Made by a program: the position numbers and the translations under genes. Under the pieces are notes generated by a model. It saw nothing but the letters and a program-made list of their open reading frames with translations, did not search any database and was not told where the DNA came from. This document shows positions 1 to 7,757 of a stretch of 64,000 nucleotides of DNA, piece by piece (position 1 is the first letter of the stretch; each line of letters begins with the position of its first letter). The DNA is from Candidatus Saccharimonadota bacterium (lineage in GTDB: Bacteria > Patescibacteriota > Saccharimonadia > Saccharimonadales > UBA4665), in contig DAIDKK010000002.1 of the NCBI GenBank assembly GCA_027450065.1, forward strand, positions 1 to 64,000. Direction: 5' to 3'.

Positions 1-2
1 AA

Positions 3-779
3 GAGGCTGAGGCTAAGGCTGAGAAGCTTGAGCACCAGAAACACCGTGATGAAGAAGAGGCAGCCGAAGCCGAAAAGCCAAAGCGAGCCATTACGCCAAC
101 ACGCTCACGCCTTGAGCGCCGTAGCAAAGGCTACCGCAAGGCCGCTGAGCAGATTGAAAAAGATAAGGTCTATGCACTCGCAGAAGCACTTGAACTTGCC
201 ACCAAGACGAGCAGCGTTAAGTTTGACGCAAGCGTTGAATTACATGTAAATCTTGGCGTTGACCCTCGTCAGGCCGATCAGAATATCCGTGCTAATCTAG
301 TTCTACCACAGGGCACCGGGAAAACTATACGGGTGGCCGTCTTTGCCGACGATGCGATTGATGGCGCTGACGTTAGTGGCGTCGAAACAATTACCAAGCA
401 GCTCGAAAAGGGTGAGATTAGCTTTGATACGCTTATTTCGACGCCCGCTAACATGGCTAAACTCGGGAAGTACGCTCGTATGCTAGGTCCACGCGGACTT
501 ATGCCCAATCCGAAAAGTGGCACAGTAACAGTTGATCTGCAAAAAGCAGTCGCAGAAGCTAAGGCCGGACGGGTTGAATATCGCGTTGATAGCACTGGCA
601 TTATCCACCTGGGGGTCGGCAAGATTAGCTTCGGTGGCAAGCGCTTACTCGAGAACGCGACAGCGGTCATGACAAGTATCAAAAATGCAAAACCAGCCAG
701 CGTGAAGGGCACCTACATCAAGGCTGTCCACGTGACAACCACGATGGGCCCAAGTATTAAAGTTTCAACGACTGAGTAA
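3..779 (+). CDS. rplA: 50S ribosomal protein L1 (5' end outside window)
   Basis: L1 binds 23S rRNA at the mobile L1 stalk and in many bacteria also represses its own operon. The frame is open from base 3, so the start lies outside the window. The L1 fold begins near RRSKGYRKAAEQI and carries the signature LGPRGLMPNPKSGTV around bases 483-527, then ends with the usual SVKGTYIKAVHVTTTMGPSIKV-type tail. Before the fold are about 40 residues rich in Glu, Ala and Lys, an N-terminal extension not found in standard L1. Its partner rplK is presumably just upstream. A strong hairpin follows. Identification is secure; only the start is unknown. Confidence 0.96.
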   Translation, partial: EAEAKAEKLEHQKHRDEEEAAEAEKPKRAITPTRSRLERRSKGYRKAAEQIEKDKVYALAEALELATKTSSVKFDASVELHVNLGVDPRQADQNIRANLVLPQGTGKTIRVAVFADDAIDGADVSGVETITKQLEKGEISFDTLISTPANMAKLGKYARMLGPRGLMPNPKSGTVTVDLQKAVAEAKAGRVEYRVDSTGIIHLGVGKISFGGKRLLENATAVMTSIKNAKPASVKGTYIKAVHVTTTMGPSIKVSTTE

Positions 780-795
780 GTCGTTAATCAGTACT

Positions 796-829
796 GCAGC
801 CGGCACAGTTGTAAAATTGTGCCGGCTGT
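796..829 (+). terminator. Hairpin after rplA
   Basis: Perfect 11 bp stem CAGCCGGCACA (797-807) with TGTGCCGGCTG (818-828) and a 10-base loop, 17 bases after the rplA stop. The T-tract is weak, so it may act as a poor intrinsic terminator or as an mRNA-end stabiliser. Confidence 0.65.
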
Positions 830-917
830 ATTGCGATTACCATCCCTTACACCGTAGAATGTATGCAACAGGGCAGGTGGGGGCTTATGTGCAATTGAAG
901 GAGGGCAACGCTTTATC

Positions 918-1631
918 ATGAGCGTCTATAGCAATACACAAATCAGACAAGCCATCGCCGACGATCATATCGTCTGCCATCCGTTTAATGACATGCATGT
1001 CAGTCATGCAAGCCTCGATGTAACACTGGGCTACTATTATTATCGCATTGAGCCTGCTAATGAGCGTACTATCTACAATCCGTTCGACAGAGAGGATGTC
1101 GAGCGTTACTTTGATGGCCCTTACAAGGCTATGCCACATGGTGAATGGGCTCGCTTAAACGGCTTTAAGCCGGTCGAGGGCATTCCGCTCGATCACCCCG
1201 TCATATCTCTGAAACCTGGTGAACGTATACTGGCTCATACCCATGAATTCTTTGGCATTAAACCACCAGGGGCATGCGAAGTTCGCAGCCGAAGCAGTTG
1301 GGGCCGCAATGGCGTTGCAGTATGCTTTGACGCCGGCTGGATTGACCCAGGCTATATCAACCGGCTGACACTGGAGATTTATAACCTTAATAACCGCGAA
1401 ATGGTTGTCTTACCCGTGGGCGAACGAATAGCTCAGATTGTATTTCACGAAACAGGTGAAGTGGAGGGTACGTACGGTACTGGTCGTGACGGTGGTTTTA
1501 GCGGTAAATACCAAACAGGTACCGATATCGATATGCTTATTAAGAGCTGGTCGCCTAGCCTGATGCTCCCACAAGCCTACCGCGATGAACGATCAATGCC
1601 AGTGAAGATTGAGGGTATGAGCTATGACTGA
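918..1631 (+). CDS. dcd: dCTP deaminase family protein
   Basis: Converts dCTP to dUTP, feeding dTMP synthesis; some members also hydrolyse dUTP. The 237-residue protein shows the trimeric dUTPase/dCTP-deaminase fold: EVRSRSSWGR, then DAGWIDPGYINRLTLEIYN, with the Glu of LTLEIYN in the position of the catalytic Glu of dCTP deaminases, then PVGERIAQIVF and a C-terminal GKYQ element. It is a little longer than E. coli Dcd (193 residues), with an insert around residues 55-90. Its stop codon overlaps a tiny ORF that in turn overlaps tmk-thyX, so these genes form one translationally coupled pyrimidine unit. A bifunctional deaminase/dUTPase cannot be excluded by eye. Confidence 0.88.
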   Translation: MSVYSNTQIRQAIADDHIVCHPFNDMHVSHASLDVTLGYYYYRIEPANERTIYNPFDREDVERYFDGPYKAMPHGEWARLNGFKPVEGIPLDHPVISLKPGERILAHTHEFFGIKPPGACEVRSRSSWGRNGVAVCFDAGWIDPGYINRLTLEIYNLNNREMVVLPVGERIAQIVFHETGEVEGTYGTGRDGGFSGKYQTGTDIDMLIKSWSPSLMLPQAYRDERSMPVKIEGMSYD

Positions 1632-1689
1632 TGAACCAAAAATCACCCTTTTAGTTGTGCCTATGTACGAAGATGTGAGGACGGTATGA
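1624..1689 (+). CDS. 21-residue ORF bridging dcd and tmk-thyX
   Basis: Reads MTDEPKITLLVVPMYEDVRTV. Its ATG lies inside the last codons of dcd (overlap 1624-1631) and its TGA overlaps the ATG of tmk-thyX as ATGA (1686-1689). Both junctions are classic translational-coupling overlaps, so ribosomes could pass from dcd to tmk-thyX through it. I recognise no family. It may be a coupling peptide with no function of its own, or the relic of a former gene start. Confidence 0.4.
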   Translation: MTDEPKITLLVVPMYEDVRTV

Positions 1690-4043
1690 CCGGTAAATAT
1701 ATTGTCATAGAAGGTGCAGAAGGGGTCGGTAAGACGACTATGGTCAACAGGGTGGGCGAGATGCTCACCAAAGCCGGGTTACCGGTAAAGATTATGCGAG
1801 AGCCAGATAGTCAAAATGACTTAACGGCACGAGCAATACGACACCTCACCCAAGATCCACGCTATCCGATGAACACCCGTACTGAGGTGCTTCTGTACAA
1901 CGCTGCGCGGAGTCAATCACTAGAAGTTATTCGCGAGGCTCGACAGAACGGTATTATTTGCCTAGTCGACCGAAGTTATCTAACGACTCTTGCAATTCAG
2001 TACTATGGCCGCGGTGATATAAAAGACTACCAGCGTATCAATGACATTATTCAGTTTGCGGTTGCTGATATGCAACCCGACCTCATGCTAGTACTCGATG
2101 CCCCCGTCGAACAATTGCGCGCTCGTACCAAATCACGCTATGCTGGTGAACGTTTTGATGGACTTGACAGTGCTTTCCTGGAGCGCGTCAGAGCTGGTTA
2201 CCTCTGGGAGGCGAGGCAACGAAACTTGCCCATTGTGTATGCAACCGGTGGTATTGATGAAGTATTTAAAGAAGTTTGGAGCCATGTCAGTAAGGTCCTC
2301 GCCGTCCGCGATAGAGCTGCGCCTTCCGAACCAAAGTCAGTGGCTGAAGTACTGGCAGCTAACCCGCCTACAAAAACCGGATCTGCAAATGATTCGGTAA
2401 CAGCTGAGCTGCCGGCTACCGTATCATTGTCTCAGTCTGACCTACCAAATGGCCCGTATATCAAGAAAGATGCAGCCGGTATCAACATCATCACGCCAGC
2501 AGGCTATAAAGCTATTGCACCATACGTAACCAACACAAAAGCACAGGTATATGCCTTTACGAACGAAATTGCACCCCTGACAGTTGCAGCGGCCATGGCA
2601 CGCCTGAGTCGTCGTGGTGATGATATGCGCGTCACGCTTCTCGATGAGTTTATTGGCAAAGAAGATAAGGATGGGCAACTCTTACAACGCGTCATCACTG
2701 CCTATGGTGATGATTCGGTGCAGCAGCTCGTCGGTCAGCATGTGGTAGTAGAGAATACGACCAAGCTCATGACTAAGAAGCTTGAGTGGGGGCGGCTTGC
2801 CGCCTACCTGGAGCAATCGACTAGGTACATATATTACGACCAGAAAGACGCCAATGGTCGGTACCGTTACTATGTACCCGAAAACCTAAAACCGGCTATT
2901 AGAAAAGAATACGTCAAGGCGATGGACACCATTTTTGACGTTTACAGTCAGCTCGTGCAAGAAATGACCAAGTATGTCCGTAGCACTTCTACCGTCCCCA
3001 AGAAGGAACAAGATGGCGCCTGGAAAGCAGCCACCAAGGCGCAAGCCTGTGATGCTATTCGCCAACTATTGCCTCTTTCGGTACAAACAACTGTGGGTAT
3101 ATTTGCCTCAGCACAAGCGCTGGAGAGTCTCATCATGCACTTGCTTGGTGATGATTTGCTAGAGGCGCGCACGACCGGGCAAGGTATTCTTGATGCCGCT
3201 CGAGCCGTCATACCTGCCATGCTTGAGCGTGCCGATAAACCCGAGCGAGGTGGCGCCACCATCGCATATCGGTCAAATACCTACCATACAGTAAAGGATA
3301 TTGCTGAGAAGCTGCTTACGGCCAATTATAGCGCCGAAACAACCCCTGTTACCTTGACGAACCTATTTCCACGGAATGAGCTCGATGTGGTCGCCGATAT
3401 GCTGTATGAACATAGCGATTTGCCACTCACGACTATCCGTGAGCAAGTAACCGAAATGTCTTACGACCAAAAAGTTGAGATTTTTAAGGCCTACATTGGT
3501 GAGCGCTTAAACAGGCGACATCGACCGGGCCGCGCCCTAGAGAATATACACTATAGCTTTGACTTAGTGGGTGATTATGGCATTTTTTGCGATCTTGCAC
3601 GGCACCGTATGGTTGATGACTTTGAATGGCAATTAGTCAGCCCTCGCTTTGGCTATGAGATGCCGAAACTCGTCGAAGACGCCGGCATGACGGAGCTTTA
3701 CGAAAAATGTTTTGATATTAGTCTGGCACTTTACAGCCGCTTACAATCCGAAGGATATACGCTCGAGGCTCAATACGCTACCTTGCTTGGTCATAAAATG
3801 CGTTGGAAGATGACCATGAATGCCCGTGAAGCATTCCACTTCATTGAATTACGGACAAGTCCACAAGGCCACCCTGGCTATCGCAAACTGGCGTACCAGA
3901 TGTATGAAAAAATCACAGAGGTACACCCGCTCATCGCCGAGGCAATTAAGTTCGTTAATAAAGATGAAGACCCAGAGCTTACCCGTTTAGCTGCCGAGCG
4001 CTATACGCAGTACAAACTACAGCAATTCAATAGTAAAGCTTGA
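1686..4043 (+). CDS. Thymidylate kinase fused to two ThyX-like domains
   Basis: A 785-residue fusion joining dTMP synthesis (ThyX, flavin-dependent methylation of dUMP) to dTMP phosphorylation (Tmk). Residues 1-205 are thymidylate kinase: P-loop GAEGVGKTT near 9-17, REPDS, DRSYLTTLAIQYYGRG, and a LVLDAP strand. A low-complexity linker (about 208-255) follows. The first ThyX-like domain (about 265-490) keeps an S-T-R-Y element near 375 but has lost the RHR and NAR motifs. The second (about 550-785) has ARHRM near 639, VSPRFGYE near 653 and NAREAFHFIELR near 713, so it holds most catalytic residues. ThyX is usually a homotetramer with active sites between subunits; a tandem protein could build pseudo-heteromeric sites. 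It shares the unit with dcd, which supplies dUMP precursors. Confidence 0.92.
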   Translation: MTGKYIVIEGAEGVGKTTMVNRVGEMLTKAGLPVKIMREPDSQNDLTARAIRHLTQDPRYPMNTRTEVLLYNAARSQSLEVIREARQNGIICLVDRSYLTTLAIQYYGRGDIKDYQRINDIIQFAVADMQPDLMLVLDAPVEQLRARTKSRYAGERFDGLDSAFLERVRAGYLWEARQRNLPIVYATGGIDEVFKEVWSHVSKVLAVRDRAAPSEPKSVAEVLAANPPTKTGSANDSVTAELPATVSLSQSDLPNGPYIKKDAAGINIITPAGYKAIAPYVTNTKAQVYAFTNEIAPLTVAAAMARLSRRGDDMRVTLLDEFIGKEDKDGQLLQRVITAYGDDSVQQLVGQHVVVENTTKLMTKKLEWGRLAAYLEQSTRYIYYDQKDANGRYRYYVPENLKPAIRKEYVKAMDTIFDVYSQLVQEMTKYVRSTSTVPKKEQDGAWKAATKAQACDAIRQLLPLSVQTTVGIFASAQALESLIMHLLGDDLLEARTTGQGILDAARAVIPAMLERADKPERGGATIAYRSNTYHTVKDIAEKLLTANYSAETTPVTLTNLFPRNELDVVADMLYEHSDLPLTTIREQVTEMSYDQKVEIFKAYIGERLNRRHRPGRALENIHYSFDLVGDYGIFCDLARHRMVDDFEWQLVSPRFGYEMPKLVEDAGMTELYEKCFDISLALYSRLQSEGYTLEAQYATLLGHKMRWKMTMNAREAFHFIELRTSPQGHPGYRKLAYQMYEKITEVHPLIAEAIKFVNKDEDPELTRLAAERYTQYKLQQFNSKA

Positions 4044-4123
4044 CGCATACTACTCGCGCACGTATATTGGACTGAATGGCATTACGCACAGCAGAACAGC
4101 TACTCATTATTCTAGGCCTCCAA

Positions 4124-4216
4124 GGGCTGTGCTTCACAATGGTTGAAGCCTCGAGTAACTAACGCACTCGCTGCACAGTCCAAATCATAAGGCTTCAACC
4201 GAGAAGCCTTATGATT
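4124..4216 (+). ncRNA. Structured region with competing hairpins (attenuator or small RNA candidate)
   Basis: Between tmk-thyX and the next small ORF. Helix A: 4124-4132 pairs with 4173-4181 (9 bp, one G-U) and encloses CGAGT/ACTCG (4152-4156 with 4166-4170). Helix B: GGTTGAAGCC (4141-4150) is exactly complementary to GGCTTCAACC (4191-4200). Helix C: AATCATAAGGCTTC (4183-4196) pairs perfectly with 4203-4216. B and C compete for 4191-4196, and B would be a pseudoknot with A. Helix C looks like a terminator stem but lacks a long T-run. The arrangement resembles a terminator/antiterminator switch; no known riboswitch class is recognised. Confidence 0.4.
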
Positions 4217-4239
4217 ATTAGCAGTAGATTGGAAGATAT

Positions 4240-4464
4240 ATGACAGATTATCCCGTAGCCCGTTTTGATGCCGTCGCTATCCACGCCGATGCTTACGAAG
4301 GCTATCCGGCAGTACAGGCATCTATCATTGAGGCCGGCGATACGGGCGGCATCACTGCAAGTTCCTCCGAGCAAATGGGTGTATACCACTCCCGGTTAGG
4401 AAGCATCGCTGTGGAACAGGCAAAGCAGAACGATCCTGTGCCTAAAATATTTTGTTTTTTATAA
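4240..4464 (+). CDS. Small hypothetical protein
   Basis: 74 residues, start preceded by GGAAG at a good distance. Acidic, Ala-rich, with no membrane segment and no recognisable family. It sits 24 bases after the hairpin region and 21 bases before another small ORF with its own ribosome site, so the two may be co-translated. Not a shadow of any larger gene, which is the main argument for it being real. Confidence 0.45.
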   Translation: MTDYPVARFDAVAIHADAYEGYPAVQASIIEAGDTGGITASSSEQMGVYHSRLGSIAVEQAKQNDPVPKIFCFL

Positions 4465-4485
4465 AGTACGAATAGGAGAAATACT

Positions 4486-4617
4486 GTGGAAACATACGAA
4501 CAAGAAGTAGTGGAAACACCTGAAGTTATTGCCATGCTCGGGCATTTAGCGGTTAGTCCTGAATCACATTACAGTGATGCGGCAGACAATTACAATCAAT
4601 ACCCCTACAGTGACTAG
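4486..4617 (+). CDS. Small hypothetical protein (43 aa, GTG start)
   Basis: Starts at GTG 4486 behind a clear AGGAGA (4474-4479) and reads METYEQEVVETPEVIAMLGH onward, ending in YNQYPYSD. Acidic and polar, no known family. It follows the preceding small ORF by 21 bases. The strong ribosome site and lack of any competing frame favour translation. Confidence 0.45.
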   Translation: METYEQEVVETPEVIAMLGHLAVSPESHYSDAADNYNQYPYSD

Positions 4618-4634
4618 ACCGACATATATATCTG

Positions 4635-4643
4635 TGATACAAT
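4635..4643 (+). promoter_or_regulatory. Extended -10 promoter for rplJ-rplL
   Basis: TGATACAAT (TG + A + TACAAT, hexamer 4638-4643), an extended -10, about 265 bases upstream of rplJ. No good -35 is seen. Transcription from here would produce the long rplJ leader. Confidence 0.5.
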
Positions 4644-4649
4644 ACCCCC

Positions 4650-4907
4650 GTTACCAAAGACAGTGACTGGATGAAATCCTTAATTTGTCACCGAGGCGAC
4701 GAAATTATTATTTCGCTCAACAAACGTTTTTGGTATCCCAGAAGCGTTTTCTTTATGTAACAACCGGATAGCGCATGGTCGAAGCGCTTCCAAACTCATA
4801 AAATAAAGCTCAACCCATGGGTAAGGGAACAGAGCAGCCCGAGCAAAACACATTTGCCCGGCGCGATGAGAAAAACCAATCGGTTTATCTCTATTACCCA
4901 GGATTTT
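4650..4907 (+). promoter_or_regulatory. rplJ (L10) leader, probable autoregulatory RNA
   Basis: About 260 bases without a gene precede rplJ. GTGAC (4663-4667) pairs with GTCAC (4687-4691) around an inner GGAT/ATCC stem; CGAAAT (4699-4704) pairs with ATTTCG (4709-4714); AACC/GGTT occurs just before the start. Long structured leaders ahead of rplJ are the known binding site for the L10(L12)4 complex, which represses rplJL. I infer that role from position and stems; I did not fit the full consensus. Confidence 0.5.
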
Positions 4908-5432
4908 ATGGCTTTATCAAAACAACAAAAGGATGAAGTAGTCGCAGAAGTTTCTGACCTACTGACATCTGCCAAGATGACGGTTGTCGCTCGCTACCAG
5001 GGTACTACGGTGAAAGCCCTCCAGGCTTTACGCCGCGACGCTCGTGCAAACGGCACACGCATTAAGGTAATCAAGAATCGCCTCGTTATTAAAGCGATGC
5101 AGCAGCAAGCCGCTCTAAAAGACGCTGATACTAGCGCCCTTGACGGTATGCTTCTATACGCCTTTAATGCCGAAGACGAAGTGGCACCCGCCCAAGCACT
5201 ACACAACTTCGCCAAGGCAAACCCTACCATTGAGTTTGTCGGTGCCTACGATGCAAGTGGTAGCTTTATGGGTGCAGAGGATGTTAAGGCGCTGGCGACA
5301 CTCCCCGGCAAGAATCAGCTTATTGCTGAAGCTGTGGCAATGTTGCTTTCACCAGTTAATGACATCACCAACGCACTTTCGGGCAATCTTCACGCATTGC
5401 TCGATGGCATTGAAGCCAAGGCATCAGCCTAG
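4908..5432 (+). CDS. rplJ: 50S ribosomal protein L10
   Basis: L10 anchors L7/L12 dimers to the ribosome stalk. I place the start at ATG 4908 (MALSKQQKDEVVAEVSDLL), just after a GGA element, because L10 proteins begin this way; an in-frame ATG at 4854 would lie in the leader. The 174-residue protein has the RNA-binding N-terminal domain with KNRLVIKAMQ and a C-terminal helix that would hold L12 (PVNDITNALSGNLHALLDGI). rplL follows after 42 bases. Expression is probably controlled by the leader upstream. Confidence 0.96.
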   Translation: MALSKQQKDEVVAEVSDLLTSAKMTVVARYQGTTVKALQALRRDARANGTRIKVIKNRLVIKAMQQQAALKDADTSALDGMLLYAFNAEDEVAPAQALHNFAKANPTIEFVGAYDASGSFMGAEDVKALATLPGKNQLIAEAVAMLLSPVNDITNALSGNLHALLDGIEAKASA

Positions 5433-5474
5433 GCTTCCGTAGTAGAACGTAATTTTAATTTTAGGAGAAAAGAT

Positions 5475-5855
5475 ATGGCTGATGTAAAGAAACTCGCCGA
5501 AGAGCTCACCAAGCTCACCGTACTCGAAGTTAACGAACTTAAGACCATCCTCAAGGATGAGTATGGCATTGAGCCTGCTGCCGCTGTTGCTGTAGCCGGA
5601 CCTGCTGTTGCTGGCGACGCTGGTGCGGCTGCCGAAGACGAAAAGAGTGAATACGATGTAAACCTTAAGGATGCCGGCGCACAAAAAGTTGCCGTCATTA
5701 AGGCTGTCAAAGAATTGACTGGTCTTGGCCTTGGCGAAGCAAAAGCAATCGTCGATGGCGTGCCTAAGGTCGTGCTTGAGAAAGCTAAGAAAGAAGATGC
5801 TGAAGCCGCCAAGAAAGCTCTCGAAGCTGCTGGCGCAACAGTTGAACTCGTCTAG
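5475..5855 (+). CDS. rplL: 50S ribosomal protein L7/L12
   Basis: Stalk protein that recruits translation factors. 126 residues: N-terminal dimerisation domain ([19 protein letters not shown]), an Ala/Val/Gly-rich hinge near 40-56, and the conserved C-terminal domain with [20 protein letters not shown] and [13 protein letters not shown] lies 8 bases before the ATG. It is co-transcribed with rplJ and ends in a clear intrinsic terminator. Confidence 0.98.
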   Translation: MADVKKLAEELTKLTVLEVNELKTILKDEYGIEPAAAVAVAGPAVAGDAGAAAEDEKSEYDVNLKDAGAQKVAVIKAVKELTGLGLGEAKAIVDGVPKVVLEKAKKEDAEAAKKALEAAGATVELV

Positions 5856-5871
5856 TAGACAGTTTACTTCG

Positions 5872-5910
5872 AAGAACTGCGCGTCATACGGCGCGCAGTT
5901 CTTTATTTTT
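5872..5910 (+). terminator. Intrinsic terminator after rplL
   Basis: Perfect 12 bp stem AAGAACTGCGCG (5872-5883) with CGCGCAGTTCTT (5892-5903) followed by TATTTTT. Confidence 0.9.
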
Positions 5911-5965
5911 AACGTATCGAGCCCCGCTAATTATCCACAGTTTTAGGAAATATAGTGCAACTATT

Positions 5966-5994
5966 TTGACTTGCTCCATTTGCTATGGTACTTT
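5966..5994 (+). promoter_or_regulatory. Sigma70-type promoter
   Basis: TTGACT (5966-5971), 17-base spacer, TACTTT (5989-5994), about 65 bases upstream of the gene at 6062. Confidence 0.6.
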
Positions 5995-6061
5995 TAGTGT
6001 GAGGTATATTGCATATACAACAAAGTGTGTGAAAAAAGAGTAGACAAAGAGAGAAAAGCTT

Positions 6062-6571
6062 ATGGCCGATGTTCCAGAGAAACAAATTAAAAGATTACGC
6101 GCATTAATTCAGGAAGCAGAAACAAATTTGGCAGCTGCGAATGAATTACTCGTGAGCCTAGTCGGTGATGACGAAAGAGTACAGCCTAGTATTACAGAAG
6201 AAATTCTTGGTAAGGTGATTGAAGGTGTCTTCGATGGTCAAAATATGGTCGGCAGCGATGGAAAAACCTATCCGGTGCCTGCTAACTATGCCAGCAAATC
6301 AAAGCTCGTACAGGGTGACATTCTAAAATTGACTATTGCCGAAGATGGCGCTTTCTTATACAAGCAAATTGGACCGATCCCTCGCAAGCAGGTTGTTGGC
6401 GCACTCAAGCTTGAGAACGGACACTATTTCGTGACCGTCAACGACAAAGATTACCGTGTGTTGCTCGCCAGTGTGACCTACTTCAAGGCAAAACCAGGCG
6501 ATCAGGTTAGCGTGAACCTCCCTGAAGATGACTCCACTGCCGAATGGGCAGCCTTGGAAGCAGCACTGTAG
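6062..6571 (+). CDS. Conserved CPR-type protein of unknown function
   Basis: 169 residues. Residues 5-35 form a helical, probably coiled-coil segment (KQIKRLRALIQEAETNLAAA); the rest is beta-rich with a conserved-looking core FDGQNMVGSDGKTYPVPANY, then KLVQGDILKLTI and YKQIGPIPRKQVVG. My impression is that this core recurs in CPR genomes, but I know no assigned function. It has its own promoter, starts after GAGAG, and is followed 40 bases later by tdk. The VQGDxLKL turn suggests a small OB- or SH3-like barrel, so nucleic acid binding is possible but unproven. Confidence 0.7.
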   Translation: MADVPEKQIKRLRALIQEAETNLAAANELLVSLVGDDERVQPSITEEILGKVIEGVFDGQNMVGSDGKTYPVPANYASKSKLVQGDILKLTIAEDGAFLYKQIGPIPRKQVVGALKLENGHYFVTVNDKDYRVLLASVTYFKAKPGDQVSVNLPEDDSTAEWAALEAAL

Positions 6572-6611
6572 GCTGTAGGCTAGTAGACAACAATTAATAC
6601 AGATTACAGCA

Positions 6612-7181
6612 GTGGCAAAGTTATATTTTCGATATAGTGCGATGAATAGCGGTAAAACGACCAGCTTGCTGCAAGTTGCGCACAACTATGAAGAACGTGG
6701 CATGAAAGTTGTTATCATGAAACCCTCAACCGATACAAAAGGTAAGGCTAGGGTAGTATCTCGACTCGGCCTAAGCAGGGATGTTGACATACTCGTGACA
6801 CCTGATGCCTCAATCAGGCAGTTGCTGAACGTATTCGATAACCTTGCTTGCATACTCATTGATGAAGCGCAGTTTTTGACGCCAGATCAGGTTGATGAAC
6901 TGTTCTGGTTTGCGACTGACGAAAATATTCCCGTAATGGCCTACGGACTACGCACTGATTTTCAGACACAAGGTTTTCCGGGCTCTACGAGATTACTTGA
7001 ACTTGCGCATGATTTGCAAGAAATAAAAACCATTTGCCGCTGCGGTAAAAAAGCCGTCTTTAACGGCAGGAAGCTAAACGGCAAATTTATATCCAAGGGA
7101 AACCAAGTCGCTATCGAAGGCGAAGACAACATTGACTACGAATCACTTTGTGCATCTTGCTATAAGAAACTTGTACAATAA
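6612..7181 (+). CDS. tdk: Thymidine kinase
   Basis: Salvage of thymidine to dTMP (type II TK). 189 residues from a GTG start: P-loop AMNSGKTT, LIDEAQFL (Walker B), YGLRTDFQTQGFPGS lasso, and a zinc ribbon with CRCG and CASC pairs. All hallmark residues are present and length is typical. Together with dcd and tmk-thyX it gives the cell both de novo and salvage routes to dTTP. Confidence 0.95.
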   Translation: MAKLYFRYSAMNSGKTTSLLQVAHNYEERGMKVVIMKPSTDTKGKARVVSRLGLSRDVDILVTPDASIRQLLNVFDNLACILIDEAQFLTPDQVDELFWFATDENIPVMAYGLRTDFQTQGFPGSTRLLELAHDLQEIKTICRCGKKAVFNGRKLNGKFISKGNQVAIEGEDNIDYESLCASCYKKLVQ

Positions 7182-7218
7182 ATACGCTATTTTAGTAAAA
7201 TTATAGTATTATCAGCGT

Positions 7219-7704
7219 ATGAGCAATCCACACCCAGAAACGGTCTTTGAGCAGGCGCTTCGAGATCCTAATCTACCCAAATTATTCGAATCCGATTGGC
7301 ATAAAGTGGCTGCTTTTGCCGACCCGTACCCCCGACTGCCGTACCAGTCTGTTATTGTGCCGTACCGACCCTTTAGCGATGAGGAACGCGTGCTCGGCGA
7401 TATGCAACCACTCGAAGCGCTGGCGGTGGCTGCAGTGAGCTATGCGCTGCAAAAGAAACTGCAAAGAATATGTACGCCTGGACAGCTAGCCCTTATACAC
7501 GCCGAAGGTTATGGCGTACCTGAGCACGGCCACACTCTTGTCTACCAATCATATGAGCGAAAGTCCGGAAAAGAGTTGTACGAAGGCCCCGTTCTTCCAG
7601 CTGAATCAGTAGAGCAGACACTGGCAGACCTGGCATTCACACCGGCTGAGCGAAGTACCCTATTATGGAGTCTTGACGCCCTACATCGTGGCTTTACAGA
7701 GTAA
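7219..7704 (+). CDS. HIT-like (histidine triad) protein, divergent
   Basis: 161 residues. RLPYQSVIVPYRPF resembles the strand of HIT proteins, and VPEHGHTLVYQSYE matches the H-x-H core of the histidine triad, although the usual third histidine is not obvious. HIT proteins hydrolyse nucleoside phosphoramidates or AppppA-type nucleotides. TATTAT (7207-7212) ends 6 bases before the ATG and no Shine-Dalgarno is visible, so the mRNA is probably leaderless. The family call is moderate; catalysis is uncertain. Confidence 0.5.
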   Translation: MSNPHPETVFEQALRDPNLPKLFESDWHKVAAFADPYPRLPYQSVIVPYRPFSDEERVLGDMQPLEALAVAAVSYALQKKLQRICTPGQLALIHAEGYGVPEHGHTLVYQSYERKSGKELYEGPVLPAESVEQTLADLAFTPAERSTLLWSLDALHRGFTE

Positions 7705-7757
7705 TGTAATAACTACATTCGAATTCATTGCATAAACCACCTATACTATAAGGAACC

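Noticed and set aside
918-4043. Alternative genetic code with UGA as Gly, as in some CPR lineages
   Set aside because: UGA ends dcd and tmk-thyX, and no gene has in-frame UGA at conserved Gly positions.
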